A stretch of DNA of 22,682 bases from JBJEQG01 sp051881635 (GCA_051881635.1 JBJEQG010000048.1:1-22682), one strand, 5' to 3'. Positions 15,252 through 22,663 are shown, counted from the stretch's first letter. Translations and numbers: made by a program. The notes: generated by a model from the sequence alone, not told the origin.

Positions 15252-15290
15252 CATAAAAATACTCTGCTGCCGAAATGACAGCAGAGCTAT
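15252..15290 (-). terminator. Intrinsic terminator of the PHP phosphatase gene
   Basis: On the minus strand CTCTGCTG and CAGCAGAG (plus coordinates 15279-15286 and 15262-15269) pair around a 9-base loop and are followed by TATTTTTATG. It lies 28 bases after the stop codon of the PHP gene and insulates the dnaD promoter. Confidence 0.9.
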
Positions 15291-15317
15291 ATTTTTTGTT
15301 AAATTCACATTAAAATA

Positions 15318-16130
15318 TTATTCGATAGGAAGCAAACGAGGCTGCCGTTGGTCAAACACCGTGAAATGTGTAAAGCCGCACTCTAATGCCAATTTTAATC
15401 CGTCCTCAACTCCTGACGCAATATCACCCCAACGATGAGCGTCTGAACCAATGGTTATATATCGTCCGCCCAATTCTCTGAAACGATTAAGAACAGCCGC
15501 ATCGGGTAAAGTCTTTCCGATTTTCTGACGCAGGCCTGATGTATTGATTTCAAGTGCTTTATCATTTTTGACAAGTACGGAAAGTACGGCATCAAGCTGT
15601 TCCTGCCATGAATCCAATTTGAAGTTCTGAATTGAACTTTCGGCTATATAACGCAAGGGGTATGTAATATGTGCCAAAGAGTCAAACTGATTGTCCTCCG
15701 CCAATTCATAAAGCTCGGCAAAATAGCGATCTAAAAGGGATTTGATACTTTCCTCTGTGTATTCTAAAAAATAAAAATCCTGCATACTTTTCAGATTATG
15801 CAAAGAACCCAAAACAAAATCATAATCGCACAAAGAAAGAGCGTCCTGTGCGGCTGAGGGGTCTTGGGTAGCCTGTCCCAATTCAATACCTGAATAAATA
15901 TTGATTTTTCCGCTGTAATAAGCCCTTGCCTTAGCGATATTTAAAATAGAGTTTTGAATACTATCATGAACATTCTCCTTAAAGTATTCATTACATTCAC
16001 AATGGTCTGTTATGGTAATTGAATAAAGTCCCAAAGCAACGGCACGCTCACACAACATCATGACGCTGTCGTTACCGTCAAAAGAATGTACGCTGTGAAT
16101 ATGGCTATCTGAAATAAACCTGTATTTCAT
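15318..16130 (-). CDS. PHP-domain histidinol-phosphatase family protein
   Basis: Metal-dependent phosphoesterase of the PHP superfamily, closest in style to HisK/HisJ-type histidinol-phosphate phosphatase. In the 270-residue form the metal ligands are visible: His10 and His12 in SDSHIHSVHSFDG, Asp42-His43 in ITDHCE, Glu83 in GIELGQ, His111 in LGSLHN, His154 in SLAHITYP, and Asp230 and His232 in IGSDAHRWGDI. I chose ATG 16130, with AAGGGG/AGGA just upstream, over ATG 16148. Histidinol phosphate as substrate would fit the hisHF genes about 14 kb away, but other small phosphates are possible, so no gene symbol is given. It has its own promoter and terminator. Confidence 0.87.
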   Translation of the reverse strand: MKYRFISDSHIHSVHSFDGNDSVMMLCERAVALGLYSITITDHCECNEYFKENVHDSIQNSILNIAKARAYYSGKINIYSGIELGQATQDPSAAQDALSLCDYDFVLGSLHNLKSMQDFYFLEYTEESIKSLLDRYFAELYELAEDNQFDSLAHITYPLRYIAESSIQNFKLDSWQEQLDAVLSVLVKNDKALEINTSGLRQKIGKTLPDAAVLNRFRELGGRYITIGSDAHRWGDIASGVEDGLKLALECGFTHFTVFDQRQPRLLPIE

Positions 16131-16180
16131 AAATCCTGTCCCCTTCATAAATACATCGTCTTTTCGCTAATTATAGAAGT

Positions 16181-16191
16181 ATTATAGCATA
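16181..16191 (-). promoter_or_regulatory. Predicted extended -10 promoter of the PHP gene
   Basis: TATGCTATAAT on the minus strand gives a perfect TATAAT with a TG extension. The -35 at 17 bases (TATGCA) is poor, so recognition would rely on the extended -10. Confidence 0.55.
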
Positions 16192-16269
16192 AATTTTTCC
16201 CAATGCATACGGACAGAATACTATAAATATCAGAGTATTTTTCGATAGAATATATGAAAATTGCGAAAT

Positions 16270-16320
16270 GCCCTTTTTCGGTCTGTTCTCTCAGGTTCAA
16301 TGGTGGAAACGAAAAAAGGC
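16270..16320. other. Inverted repeat upstream of the ACT gene promoter
   Basis: GCCCTTTTTCG (16270-16280) and CGAAAAAAGGC (16310-16320) are inverted copies with one mismatch, 29 bases apart, ending exactly at the -35 box at 16321. They lie in the 254-base divergent gap between the PHP and ACT genes. The function is unknown. Confidence 0.35.
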
Positions 16321-16349
16321 TTGACATCAAGGCCGTAAAATAAGATAAT
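16321..16349 (+). promoter_or_regulatory. Predicted sigma-A promoter of the ACT-UPF0210 operon
   Basis: A perfect TTGACA (16321-16326), a 17-base spacer and GATAAT (16344-16349). The transcript would start near 16356, about 29 bases before the first ATG. Confidence 0.8.
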
Positions 16350-16384
16350 AAAGATTAGAAAATTTTATGCGGAGGTATTATGCT

Positions 16385-16654
16385 ATGCGTGCAGTTATTA
16401 CTGTTTTGGGAAAGGATACGGTTGGTATTCTTGCAAAGGTTTCTACGGAGTGTGCCGCTGCGGGGGCAAATATTATTGAGGTTACACAATCCATTTTACA
16501 GGATATGTTTGCCATGATTATGTTTGTAGACATTTCCCATTGTAATATTCCTTTTGGTGAACTTTCGGACAAGTTGATTGGTATCGGTGAAGAAATGGGC
16601 TTAAAGGTTCATGTTATGCATGAGGACCTTTTTAATGCCATGCACAGAATTTGA
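16385..16654 (+). CDS. ACT domain-containing protein (UPF0237 family)
   Basis: An 89-residue single ACT domain: MRAVITVLGKDTVGILAKVS with the ligand-loop Gly-Ile, then GANIIEVTQSILQDMFAMIM and a second beta-alpha-beta half. ACT domains commonly bind amino acids, and the ligand here is unknown. The family is sometimes labelled GcvR-like, but there is no DNA-binding part. ATG 16385 has GGAGG 8 bases upstream; an earlier ATG at 16367 lies before that site. The next gene starts 32 bases after the stop, and the pair is conserved together in many Firmicutes. Confidence 0.92.
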   Translation: MRAVITVLGKDTVGILAKVSTECAAAGANIIEVTQSILQDMFAMIMFVDISHCNIPFGELSDKLIGIGEEMGLKVHVMHEDLFNAMHRI

Positions 16655-16686
16655 TTTCATCAAATGGAAAGGGACGATTTCATAAA

Positions 16687-18048
16687 ATGATTAACTCTCA
16701 TGATATACTTGAAACAATCAATATGATTGACAACGAAAATCTTGATGTTCGTACAATTACAATGGGTATTTCATTGTTGGATTGTATTGATGACGATATT
16801 GACCGTGCCTGTGATAAGATTTATGATAAAATCTGCCGTTATGCCAAAGATTTGGTTCAGACGGGAGAAGAAATCAGCAAGGACTATGGTATCCCGATTA
16901 TACATAAGCGTATTTCCGTAACGCCGGTTGCTATGCTGGCTGCGGCCTGTCCGACAAAAAATCCCGTTAAATTCGCAAAGGCTCTGGATAAAGCGGCTCA
17001 TACGGTTGGTGTTAATTTCATCGGCGGTTACAGTGCATTAGTACAAAAAGGATTTGGTCCGGGTGATTACGCTTTGATTGAAAGTATCCCCGAAGCCCTC
17101 TCAACAACGGAAAATCTTTGCTCCTCAGTTAATATCGGCTCAACAAAAGCGGGCATCAATATGGACGCTGTTGCAAAAATGGGCGTTGTTATCCGCAAAA
17201 CAGCCGAATTGACGGCTGACCGTGAATGTATCGGTGCAGCAAAACTCGTTGTTTTCTGTAACGCTCCTGAGGATAACCCGTTTATGGCTGGTGCTTTTCA
17301 TGGTCCGGGTGAACCTGACTGTGTTATAAATGTCGGCGTTTCAGGTCCTGGCGTTGTTCGTGCCGCTTTGGCAAAAGCAGGCAAAGATGCCGATATTACG
17401 GAAATTGCAAACATTGTTAAAAGAACCGCTTTTAAGATTACAAGAACAGGACAGCTTGTGGCACAGGAAGCGTCACGCCGTTTGAGTGTGCCTTTTGGTA
17501 TTGTTGACCTCTCCCTCGCTCCAACACCGGCAATCGGTGACTCCGTTGCGTATATTTTGGAGGAAATGGGTTTGGAACAGTGCGGTGCTCACGGCACAAC
17601 AGCTTGTTTGGCGTTGTTAAATGATGCCGTTAAAAAAGGCGGTGTCATGGCGTCATCTCATGTCGGTGGTTTGTCGGGTGCATTCATTCCCGTTACGGAA
17701 GATGCAGGCATGATTAGTGCGGCAAGAAGCGGTGCATTGAGCATTGTAAAATTGGAGGCCATGACAGCGGTTTGTTCGGTTGGATTAGATATGATTGCAA
17801 TTCCGGGCGACACTTCCGCTGAAATTATTTCGGGTATTATTGCTGACGAAGCTGCTATCGGCATGGTCAATTCAAAAACAACAGCGGTTCGTGTTATCCC
17901 CGCAATTGGCAAAAAAGCCGGTGAAGAACTTAACTTTGGCGGTCTTTTGGGAATGGGTCCAATTATGGAAGTCAATCAAAAATCCCCTGCTAAATTCATC
18001 TCTCGTGGCGGTCGTATTCCCGCTCCCATGCAATCTCTCAAAAACTAA
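16687..18048 (+). CDS. UPF0210 / PFL-like family protein
   Basis: A 453-residue cytoplasmic protein of the UPF0210 (DUF711) family, whose fold is related to pyruvate formate-lyase/glycyl-radical barrels but whose activity is unknown. The start MINSHDILETINMIDNENLD then VRTITMGISLLDCIDDD is the typical N-terminus. Other visible conserved stretches are GVNFIGGYSALVQKGF, SSVNIGSTKAGINMDAV, FHGPGEPDCVINVGVSGPG and GGRIPAPMQSL at the end. I chose ATG 16687, although its AAAGGG site is a long 13 bases upstream, because the longer TTG form overlaps the preceding stop. It forms an operon with the ACT gene, which may supply ligand sensing (inference). Confidence 0.94.
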   Translation: MINSHDILETINMIDNENLDVRTITMGISLLDCIDDDIDRACDKIYDKICRYAKDLVQTGEEISKDYGIPIIHKRISVTPVAMLAAACPTKNPVKFAKALDKAAHTVGVNFIGGYSALVQKGFGPGDYALIESIPEALSTTENLCSSVNIGSTKAGINMDAVAKMGVVIRKTAELTADRECIGAAKLVVFCNAPEDNPFMAGAFHGPGEPDCVINVGVSGPGVVRAALAKAGKDADITEIANIVKRTAFKITRTGQLVAQEASRRLSVPFGIVDLSLAPTPAIGDSVAYILEEMGLEQCGAHGTTACLALLNDAVKKGGVMASSHVGGLSGAFIPVTEDAGMISAARSGALSIVKLEAMTAVCSVGLDMIAIPGDTSAEIISGIIADEAAIGMVNSKTTAVRVIPAIGKKAGEELNFGGLLGMGPIMEVNQKSPAKFISRGGRIPAPMQSLKN

Positions 18049-18059
18049 ACGGTAAATAC

Positions 18060-18120
18060 GACACTAAATAGCGTCTGAACCTTTTTCTCATCGTTCAGGC
18101 TGTTATTTAGTGTCTTTTAT
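18060..18120 (+). terminator. Intrinsic terminator of the ACT-UPF0210 operon
   Basis: An 11-bp outer stem GACACTAAATA (18060-18070) with TATTTAGTGTC (18104-18114), an internal loop, and a 6-bp inner stem CTGAAC/GTTCAG, followed by TTTTATATT. It begins 12 bases after the stop codon. Confidence 0.85.
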
Positions 18121-18217
18121 ATTGGAATAAAACAATAGAGTAAAGGCGAAGTTCGTTTGTCTTTTTTTAAAAATGTTCTTTTAGATAAAAAATCAAATGG
18201 ATTTTTATTTAAAATTA

Positions 18218-18246
18218 TTGATTTAATACAAGTATTGGGTTATAAT
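18218..18246 (+). promoter_or_regulatory. Upstream promoter (P1) of the V-ATPase region
   Basis: TTGATT (18218-18223), exactly 17 bases, and a perfect TATAAT (18241-18246). The start would be near 18253, inside the dyad at 18251-18281. Confidence 0.6.
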
Positions 18247-18250
18247 TGTT

Positions 18251-18281
18251 TATAATATTGTTATCAAATAACAATATTATA
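18251..18281. promoter_or_regulatory. Perfect 14-bp dyad at the P1 start site
   Basis: TATAATATTGTTAT (18251-18264), CAA, then ATAACAATATTATA (18268-18281), with no mismatch. The position just after the P1 -10 box suits a repressor operator; as RNA it would be a 5'-terminal hairpin. No T-run follows directly. Confidence 0.5.
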
Positions 18282-18384
18282 TGTTCGCTTTTTGCACGAA
18301 AATTTTTTCCGACACTTTTCTGTTCTTGTCAATATTCATAGTTTTTTGGCGATTTTAGTTTAAACAAATTTTGCAAATTGTCGC

Positions 18385-18413
18385 TTGAAACATGGTTTAC
18401 TTTTTCTTATAAT
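18385..18413 (+). promoter_or_regulatory. Main predicted promoter (P2) of the V-ATPase operon
   Basis: TTGAAA (18385-18390), 17 bases and a perfect TATAAT (18408-18413). The start would be near 18420, about 74 bases before the first ATG. Confidence 0.82.
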
Positions 18414-18429
18414 AGAGTTATCTTTAATG

Positions 18430-18467
18430 GGTGTAGGAAGAATGGGCTTCCCTGTTCGTTCTACACC
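18430..18467 (+). other. Leader hairpin of the V-ATPase mRNA
   Basis: GGTGTAGGAAGAATGGG (18430-18446) pairs with CCTGTTCGTTCTACACC (18451-18467) around a CTTC tetraloop: 16 of 17 positions pair, three as G-U, with one A-G mismatch. It lies about 10 bases from the predicted P2 start and 13 bases before the GGGGG ribosome site. No T-run, so not a terminator. Confidence 0.6.
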
Positions 18468-18493
18468 TATGTTTATGAAGGGGGTGTGATTTT

Positions 18494-18811
18494 ATGGAGG
18501 ATATGGTGTCCAAAATTGTTGAAATGGACAAAAAAGCCCGTGACTTAACCGCCGAAGCTCAAAAAAGCAAGGTCGATTATGAACAAGATGTTGTCGTTAC
18601 AAAAGAAAAAATTAAAAACGACTTTATCGAGCGTGCTTTGGCCAGAATTAAAATCAACGAACAAACCGAAAGAGAAAACGCCAAGAAAAAACTTGAACAG
18701 ATTGAACAGAAAAACGCCGCTATCGCACAAAATCTTGAAAAAAGATATGCCGATTATGCTGACGCATGGGTGGAAGAAATTGTGAGCCGTGTTATCGGAC
18801 AAAAATCATAG
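18494..18811 (+). CDS. V/A-type ATPase peripheral-stalk subunit G/H
   Basis: A 105-residue, highly charged coiled-coil protein (Lys, Glu, Ala, Gln throughout, about residues 5-95) of the subunit G/AhaH/NtpF type, which pairs with subunit E to make the peripheral stalk holding the ATPase head. The sequence has no enzyme motif; the call rests on length, coiled coil and first place in the ATPase operon. ATG 18494 has GGGGGTG 9 bases upstream; the in-frame ATG three codons later is less well placed. Subunit C follows after 29 bases. Confidence 0.82.
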   Translation: MEDMVSKIVEMDKKARDLTAEAQKSKVDYEQDVVVTKEKIKNDFIERALARIKINEQTERENAKKKLEQIEQKNAAIAQNLEKRYADYADAWVEEIVSRVIGQKS

Positions 18812-18840
18812 GGAAAAACTTTCCCGAAAGGAATGGTGCT

Positions 18841-19881
18841 ATGTTATCTTCCAAGTCTTCCAATGCGATTATCGCTAAGGCAAGGGCAAAATACGGCAAA
18901 TCTTTGTCTGTCAAAGATTATACCGAATTGACGGCGTGTCATAGTGTTTCCGAAGTTGCGGCATATCTGAAAACACACACCGTTTATGAAAAAACACTGG
19001 CGGGTTTGAATGAAAATGAGGTACACAGAGGTCAGCTTGAAACGGTTTTGAAACAACATCTTTATACGGATATTCTTGCACTATCAAAGTATGAAACATC
19101 AAAAAGTTTTAAAACATCGGACTATCTTTTGGGACGGCTTGAAATTGAACAGATTATAAAATGTCTGACAATGATTAACAGCGGTCACCCCGAAGATTAC
19201 CTCTATGCCGCACCGCTGTCTTTTTCAAGTTTTTTCAAAATCAATATTCAGGCTTTGGCTAAGGCTCGCAGCTATGATGATGTTTTGGAAACATTGAAAG
19301 GAACAATGTATGAAAAACCACTGAAAAAATGTATTCCAAGCGATGAAAAACAAAAGGTATCCCTCTCGGAAGTGGAAAACGGCTTGATGAATACCCTTTT
19401 TGAGTATGTTTTTAAAAATATTTCCAATATCAAGGAAAAAAATGAGCGTGAGGAACTTAATGAACTGTTCTGTGCTTATATTGATTTTAAAAATCTTTCT
19501 GTCATTATAAGAATGAAGAAATATTATAATTTCACATCGGAGAAAATTCATCAGCTCCTCCTGCCTTATGGAAAATTGAGCAAAAAAACAATCAACAGGC
19601 TTTGCAGCTCCGAAACTCTTGATACCGTTTTTCAGGCTGCTTCCAAAACTTATTTGGGAAATGCCATAAAAAAACTGTCATATAATGACCGAATACAGGT
19701 GCTTTCGGCTTTAATGTCCACTCACTGCAAACGGTTGCTCCATTTTTCTCTCAGCCCCGAAGTCGTTATGGTATCCTATATGTTTCTGACGGATATTGAA
19801 CTGACGAACATTATCAATATTATTGAGGCCACACGATACACAGTTTCATCTGATGAAAAGATGAAGCTGCTTGTACTGTAA
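18841..19881 (+). CDS. V/A-type ATPase subunit C (AC39/V0D-like)
   Basis: Funnel-shaped subunit that joins the central shaft to the membrane ring. The 346-residue, mostly helical protein shows family signatures: NAIIAKARAKYGKSLSVKDY at the N-terminus, AYIDFKNLSVIIRMKKYYNF in the middle, and SPEVVMVSYMFLTDIELTNI followed by INIIEATRY at the end. I placed the start at ATG 18841 with AAAGGA 8 bases upstream; the frame is open further up to 18766, but that part overlaps the subunit G gene. Subunit I follows after 15 bases. Confidence 0.92.
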   Translation: MLSSKSSNAIIAKARAKYGKSLSVKDYTELTACHSVSEVAAYLKTHTVYEKTLAGLNENEVHRGQLETVLKQHLYTDILALSKYETSKSFKTSDYLLGRLEIEQIIKCLTMINSGHPEDYLYAAPLSFSSFFKINIQALAKARSYDDVLETLKGTMYEKPLKKCIPSDEKQKVSLSEVENGLMNTLFEYVFKNISNIKEKNEREELNELFCAYIDFKNLSVIIRMKKYYNFTSEKIHQLLLPYGKLSKKTINRLCSSETLDTVFQAASKTYLGNAIKKLSYNDRIQVLSALMSTHCKRLLHFSLSPEVVMVSYMFLTDIELTNIINIIEATRYTVSSDEKMKLLVL

Positions 19882-19896
19882 AGGGGGTGATTGCGT

Positions 19897-21837
19897 ATGG
19901 CTATTAAACCTGTTAAAGCGATTAGCATTATCGGTATGATGTCCGAGTTGGATAAGGTCATTAAATTGTGCGGTGACTCTTGTGTTTTCCACCCAGATGA
20001 CGCCACAGAATTTTTCTCAAACACACAGGACTTTACACCGATTGCCGAGAAAAACCCCTATACCGCTCCGCTCCAAGCCATGCAGGATATGGCGGCTAAA
20101 AACGGTATTAAACTGGAATTTGTAAAATTGAAAAATTTTTCGGTTACAAATACGGCTTTGATAAAATATGAGAAATTTATTACAAAACGGTTTGATGACT
20201 TTTTGGATAAAAAAATGCGTCTGGAAGCTAAATTGGAAAGAGAAAAAAGACGCATTGGACAAGTTGAACATTTCATTGGCACAAATCTGGATTTCCGACA
20301 GATTGCTCAATGTGAGTATATTACGGCAACATTTGGACGGCTGCCGCTGGAAAGTTATTCCAAACTTACGGACTACTCGGAAGACCCTTATATTTTGTTC
20401 TTCCCCTGTTCACAGGACGAAAAACATTGTTGGGGTGCTTATTTCGCACCGAAAGACCAAAAAAGTCATGTTGACCGCATATTCTCGGCTTTGTATTTTG
20501 AAAAACTGGATATTCCCGATTTTACGGAAACTCCTGATGCACTCAAAAAACACATTGAGGAATCTATTCGGGAAATTGAGGCGGAGTTGGCGGATATTCA
20601 AAAGAAAATTGATGTTTTTTGGGCTGCCGAAAAAGATAAGTGCATGATGTATTACAGCAAACTTGAAGAACTGAGTACCTATCATGAAATTAAAAGGTAT
20701 GTCTATAAATATCATCGCAGCTTTGTTCTTGTAGGCTGGATTCCCGCTGACAAGGAAGATTTCTTTACAAAACAGCTTGACGGTATTCGCAGTATTGAAT
20801 ATTCGTTGAGTGACGGCAAGGAAGAATTGAAACACTCGCCGCCGATTATCCTTAAAAATCCGCCGTTTTTCAGAACATATCAATATTATGTTGATATGTA
20901 CGGTCTGCCTTGTTACAACGAAATTGACCCGACAACACTTGTTGCTTTGACCTATACCCTGTTTTTCGGTATTATGTTTGGCGATGTCGGACACGGTATT
21001 CTGTTGGCTCTTGTAGGCGGTCTGTTCATGTGGAAATACAAGAAAATGGAAATCGGACGCATTTTAGTGCCTTGCGGTATTTCTTCAACGATATTCGGTT
21101 TTCTGTACGGCTCTGTGCTTGGATTTGAGCATTTGCTTGACCCGATACATCAGGCGTTATTTGGTACAAACGGAAAATTGATTGATGTCATGGAACCTGA
21201 GTCGATTAACCTAATCATTTACAGTTCAGTTGCGTTGGGCTTTATCGTTCTTGCGATTGTTATGCTTGTCAATATTGTTTCGTCAATCAAGCGGCGTGAT
21301 GTGGAAAGTGCTTTATTCAGTCCAAACGGCGTGGCGGGATTTGTCTTTTATGTTGCCCTTGTGGTCGGTTTGGTCTGCCAAATGTTCCTCGGCATTGAAT
21401 TGATGAATATTTGGTATATTATTTTCCTGATTGCGTTGCCGTTGGTTTTGATTTATTTAAGAGAACCTATGGGACGGTTGGTTGCTGGAAAGAAAAACTG
21501 GCAGCCTGAAAAATGGGGCGAATATCTTGTACAAAGTTTCTTTGAACTGTTTGAGTCCCTGCTGAGTTATGTAACAAATACAATGTCATTCCTGCGTGTC
21601 GGTGCTTATATTTTGGTTCATGCCGGTATGATGTTGGTTGTGTTTACATTAGCCGAAATGGTCGGCGGTATCGGTTATGCGATTATCCTCGTTATTGGTA
21701 ATGGTTTGGTTATGGCATTGGAGGCATTATTGGTTGCCATTCAGGTGCTGAGATTGGACTATTACGAAATTTTCAGCCGTTTCTATATCGGCGAAGGTCG
21801 TGCTTTTGCCCCTGTTATCGCAAATAAAAAGCAGTAA
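19897..21837 (+). CDS. V/A-type ATPase subunit I (a subunit)
   Basis: Membrane stator subunit providing the ion half-channels. The 646-residue protein has a long cytoplasmic N-terminal half with coiled-coil stretches (about 95-130 and 220-270), then about seven or eight membrane helices from residue 345 on. These include TLFFGIMFGDVGHGILLALV, STIFGFLYGSVLGFEH and YVTNTMSFLRVGAYILVHAG. The essential arginine is probably Arg619 in EALLVAIQVLRLDYYEIFSR, with Glu609 and Gln616 nearby. The start is ATG 19897 with AAGGGGGTGA upstream; the in-frame TTG at 19891 is too close to that site. A terminator-like hairpin lies between it and subunit K. Confidence 0.95.
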   Translation: MAIKPVKAISIIGMMSELDKVIKLCGDSCVFHPDDATEFFSNTQDFTPIAEKNPYTAPLQAMQDMAAKNGIKLEFVKLKNFSVTNTALIKYEKFITKRFDDFLDKKMRLEAKLEREKRRIGQVEHFIGTNLDFRQIAQCEYITATFGRLPLESYSKLTDYSEDPYILFFPCSQDEKHCWGAYFAPKDQKSHVDRIFSALYFEKLDIPDFTETPDALKKHIEESIREIEAELADIQKKIDVFWAAEKDKCMMYYSKLEELSTYHEIKRYVYKYHRSFVLVGWIPADKEDFFTKQLDGIRSIEYSLSDGKEELKHSPPIILKNPPFFRTYQYYVDMYGLPCYNEIDPTTLVALTYTLFFGIMFGDVGHGILLALVGGLFMWKYKKMEIGRILVPCGISSTIFGFLYGSVLGFEHLLDPIHQALFGTNGKLIDVMEPESINLIIYSSVALGFIVLAIVMLVNIVSSIKRRDVESALFSPNGVAGFVFYVALVVGLVCQMFLGIELMNIWYIIFLIALPLVLIYLREPMGRLVAGKKNWQPEKWGEYLVQSFFELFESLLSYVTNTMSFLRVGAYILVHAGMMLVVFTLAEMVGGIGYAIILVIGNGLVMALEALLVAIQVLRLDYYEIFSRFYIGEGRAFAPVIANKKQ

Positions 21838-21850
21838 AAAACATTTGTGT

Positions 21851-21886
21851 CAATTACCGCTTTGCGGCGGTTATTGTATATTTTTT
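21851..21886 (+). terminator. Terminator-like hairpin between ATPase subunits I and K
   Basis: CAATTACCGC (21851-21860) and GCGGTTATTG (21867-21876) pair with one mismatch around TTTGCG, followed by TATATTTTTT. It is inside the operon, so it may be a partial terminator or a processing/stability element that sets the level of subunit K. Confidence 0.6.
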
Positions 21887-21908
21887 AAAATTTTGGAGGG
21901 TTATTATT

Positions 21909-22328
21909 ATGGAATACTTATTGATGGCTATCCCGGTTGCATTTCTTGTTGGCTCTGTTTATGTTGCTTATATGGCAGTGAAGAAAGGTAAAAAGAGAAC
22001 CCGCTCTTTGGCTATGCAAATTGCGTCTTTCTGTGTTGTTGGTCTGGCTTGTATGTTGGGTACGGTTTTTGTTAGTGCGGCAAGCGGTGACGCTGCGGCT
22101 GCGACTGACGGTCTTGGCAAGGGTTTGTCCATGTTGGCGGCAGCTCTTTCCACAGGTATTGCGGGTATCGGCGGCGGTATTGCCGTTGCGAACGCTGCAC
22201 CTGCCGCAATCGGTGCAACAAGTGAAGACCCGAAAGCCTTTGGTAAAGCTTTGATTTTCGTTGCTCTGGGCGAAGGTATTGCTCTTTATGGTTTGCTTAT
22301 CTCCATTTTGATTATCAGCAACGCATAA
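21909..22328 (+). CDS. V/A-type ATPase proteolipid subunit K (c subunit)
   Basis: Rotor-ring subunit. The 139 residues contain four hydrophobic helices: about 4-24, 34-58, 73-103 and 114-137. The last two form the true c hairpin, with Gly-rich STGIAGIGGGIAVANAAPAA and the ion-carrying Glu122 in FVALGEGIALYG. The first pair is not Gly-rich and carries no carboxylate; it is followed by an Ala-rich linker ASGDAAAATDG. I recall the same design from Clostridia. The residue after Glu122 is Gly, not the Thr or Ser of Na+-type rings, and no Gln is seen in the partner helix, which favours protons (inference). GGAGGG lies 8 bases before the ATG. Confidence 0.94.
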   Translation: MEYLLMAIPVAFLVGSVYVAYMAVKKGKKRTRSLAMQIASFCVVGLACMLGTVFVSAASGDAAAATDGLGKGLSMLAAALSTGIAGIGGGIAVANAAPAAIGATSEDPKAFGKALIFVALGEGIALYGLLISILIISNA

Positions 22329-22352
22329 TCTGAAAAGGACTGGTGAGCTTTT

Positions 22353-22661
22353 ATGCGTTTCTTTCTCATAAGCGACAATGTCGATACACTCATGGGTATG
22401 CGGCTCGCCGGTATTGACGGCGTGGTTGTTCATGAGGACAAAGAGGTACGGGAACATTTGACAAAAGCGATGGATATGGAAGATGTGGCGGTTATCTTAA
22501 TGACGGAACGCCTTGTCAGCCTTTGTCCCGAATTGGTTTACGAATTGAAGTTAAACCGCAAGCAACCGCTGATTGTTGAAATCCCCGACCGTCACGGCAG
22601 CGGTCGTGCCAAAGACTCAATTACCCGTTATGTGCGTGAGGCTATCGGAGTTAAGATTTAA
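22353..22661 (+). CDS. V/A-type ATPase subunit F
   Basis: Small central-stalk subunit (102 residues) that binds subunit D and can affect ATPase activity. MRFFLISDNVDTLMGMRLAG is the typical opening, followed by VAVILMTERLVSLCPELV and QPLIVEIPDRHGSGRAKDSI. The start has a GGTGAG site. It follows subunit K by 24 bases. Subunits E, A, B and D would normally come next, but the window ends 21 bases later in a repeat sequence. Confidence 0.93.
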   Translation: MRFFLISDNVDTLMGMRLAGIDGVVVHEDKEVREHLTKAMDMEDVAVILMTERLVSLCPELVYELKLNRKQPLIVEIPDRHGSGRAKDSITRYVREAIGVKI

Positions 22662-22663
22662 TG

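Larger units (their letters stand above)
18049..18493 (+). other. Gene-free 445-base region before the V-ATPase operon
   Basis: It holds, in order, the terminator of the UPF0210 gene, about 100 AT-rich bases without clear signals, a first promoter with a perfect 31-base dyad at its start site, a 25-codon hydrophobic reading frame without ribosome site, a second promoter, and a 17-bp leader hairpin just before the first ATPase gene. Confidence 0.75.

Noticed and set aside
16270..16320. Glycine- or TPP-riboswitch-like words (CTCTCAGG on plus, GAACCTGA on minus) before the ACT gene
   Set aside because: Only isolated words match. The partner motifs and the order of helices needed for either aptamer are missing, and on the plus strand the segment lies before the promoter, so it would not be in the mRNA.
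20410..20994. 194-codon open frame on the minus strand
   Set aside because: It lies wholly opposite the clear subunit I gene, has no ribosome site or recognisable motif, and is rich in residues expected from reverse reading.
21918..22457. 179-codon open frame on the minus strand
   Set aside because: It runs opposite subunits K and F, which are both certain; composition and lack of signals mark it as a shadow.
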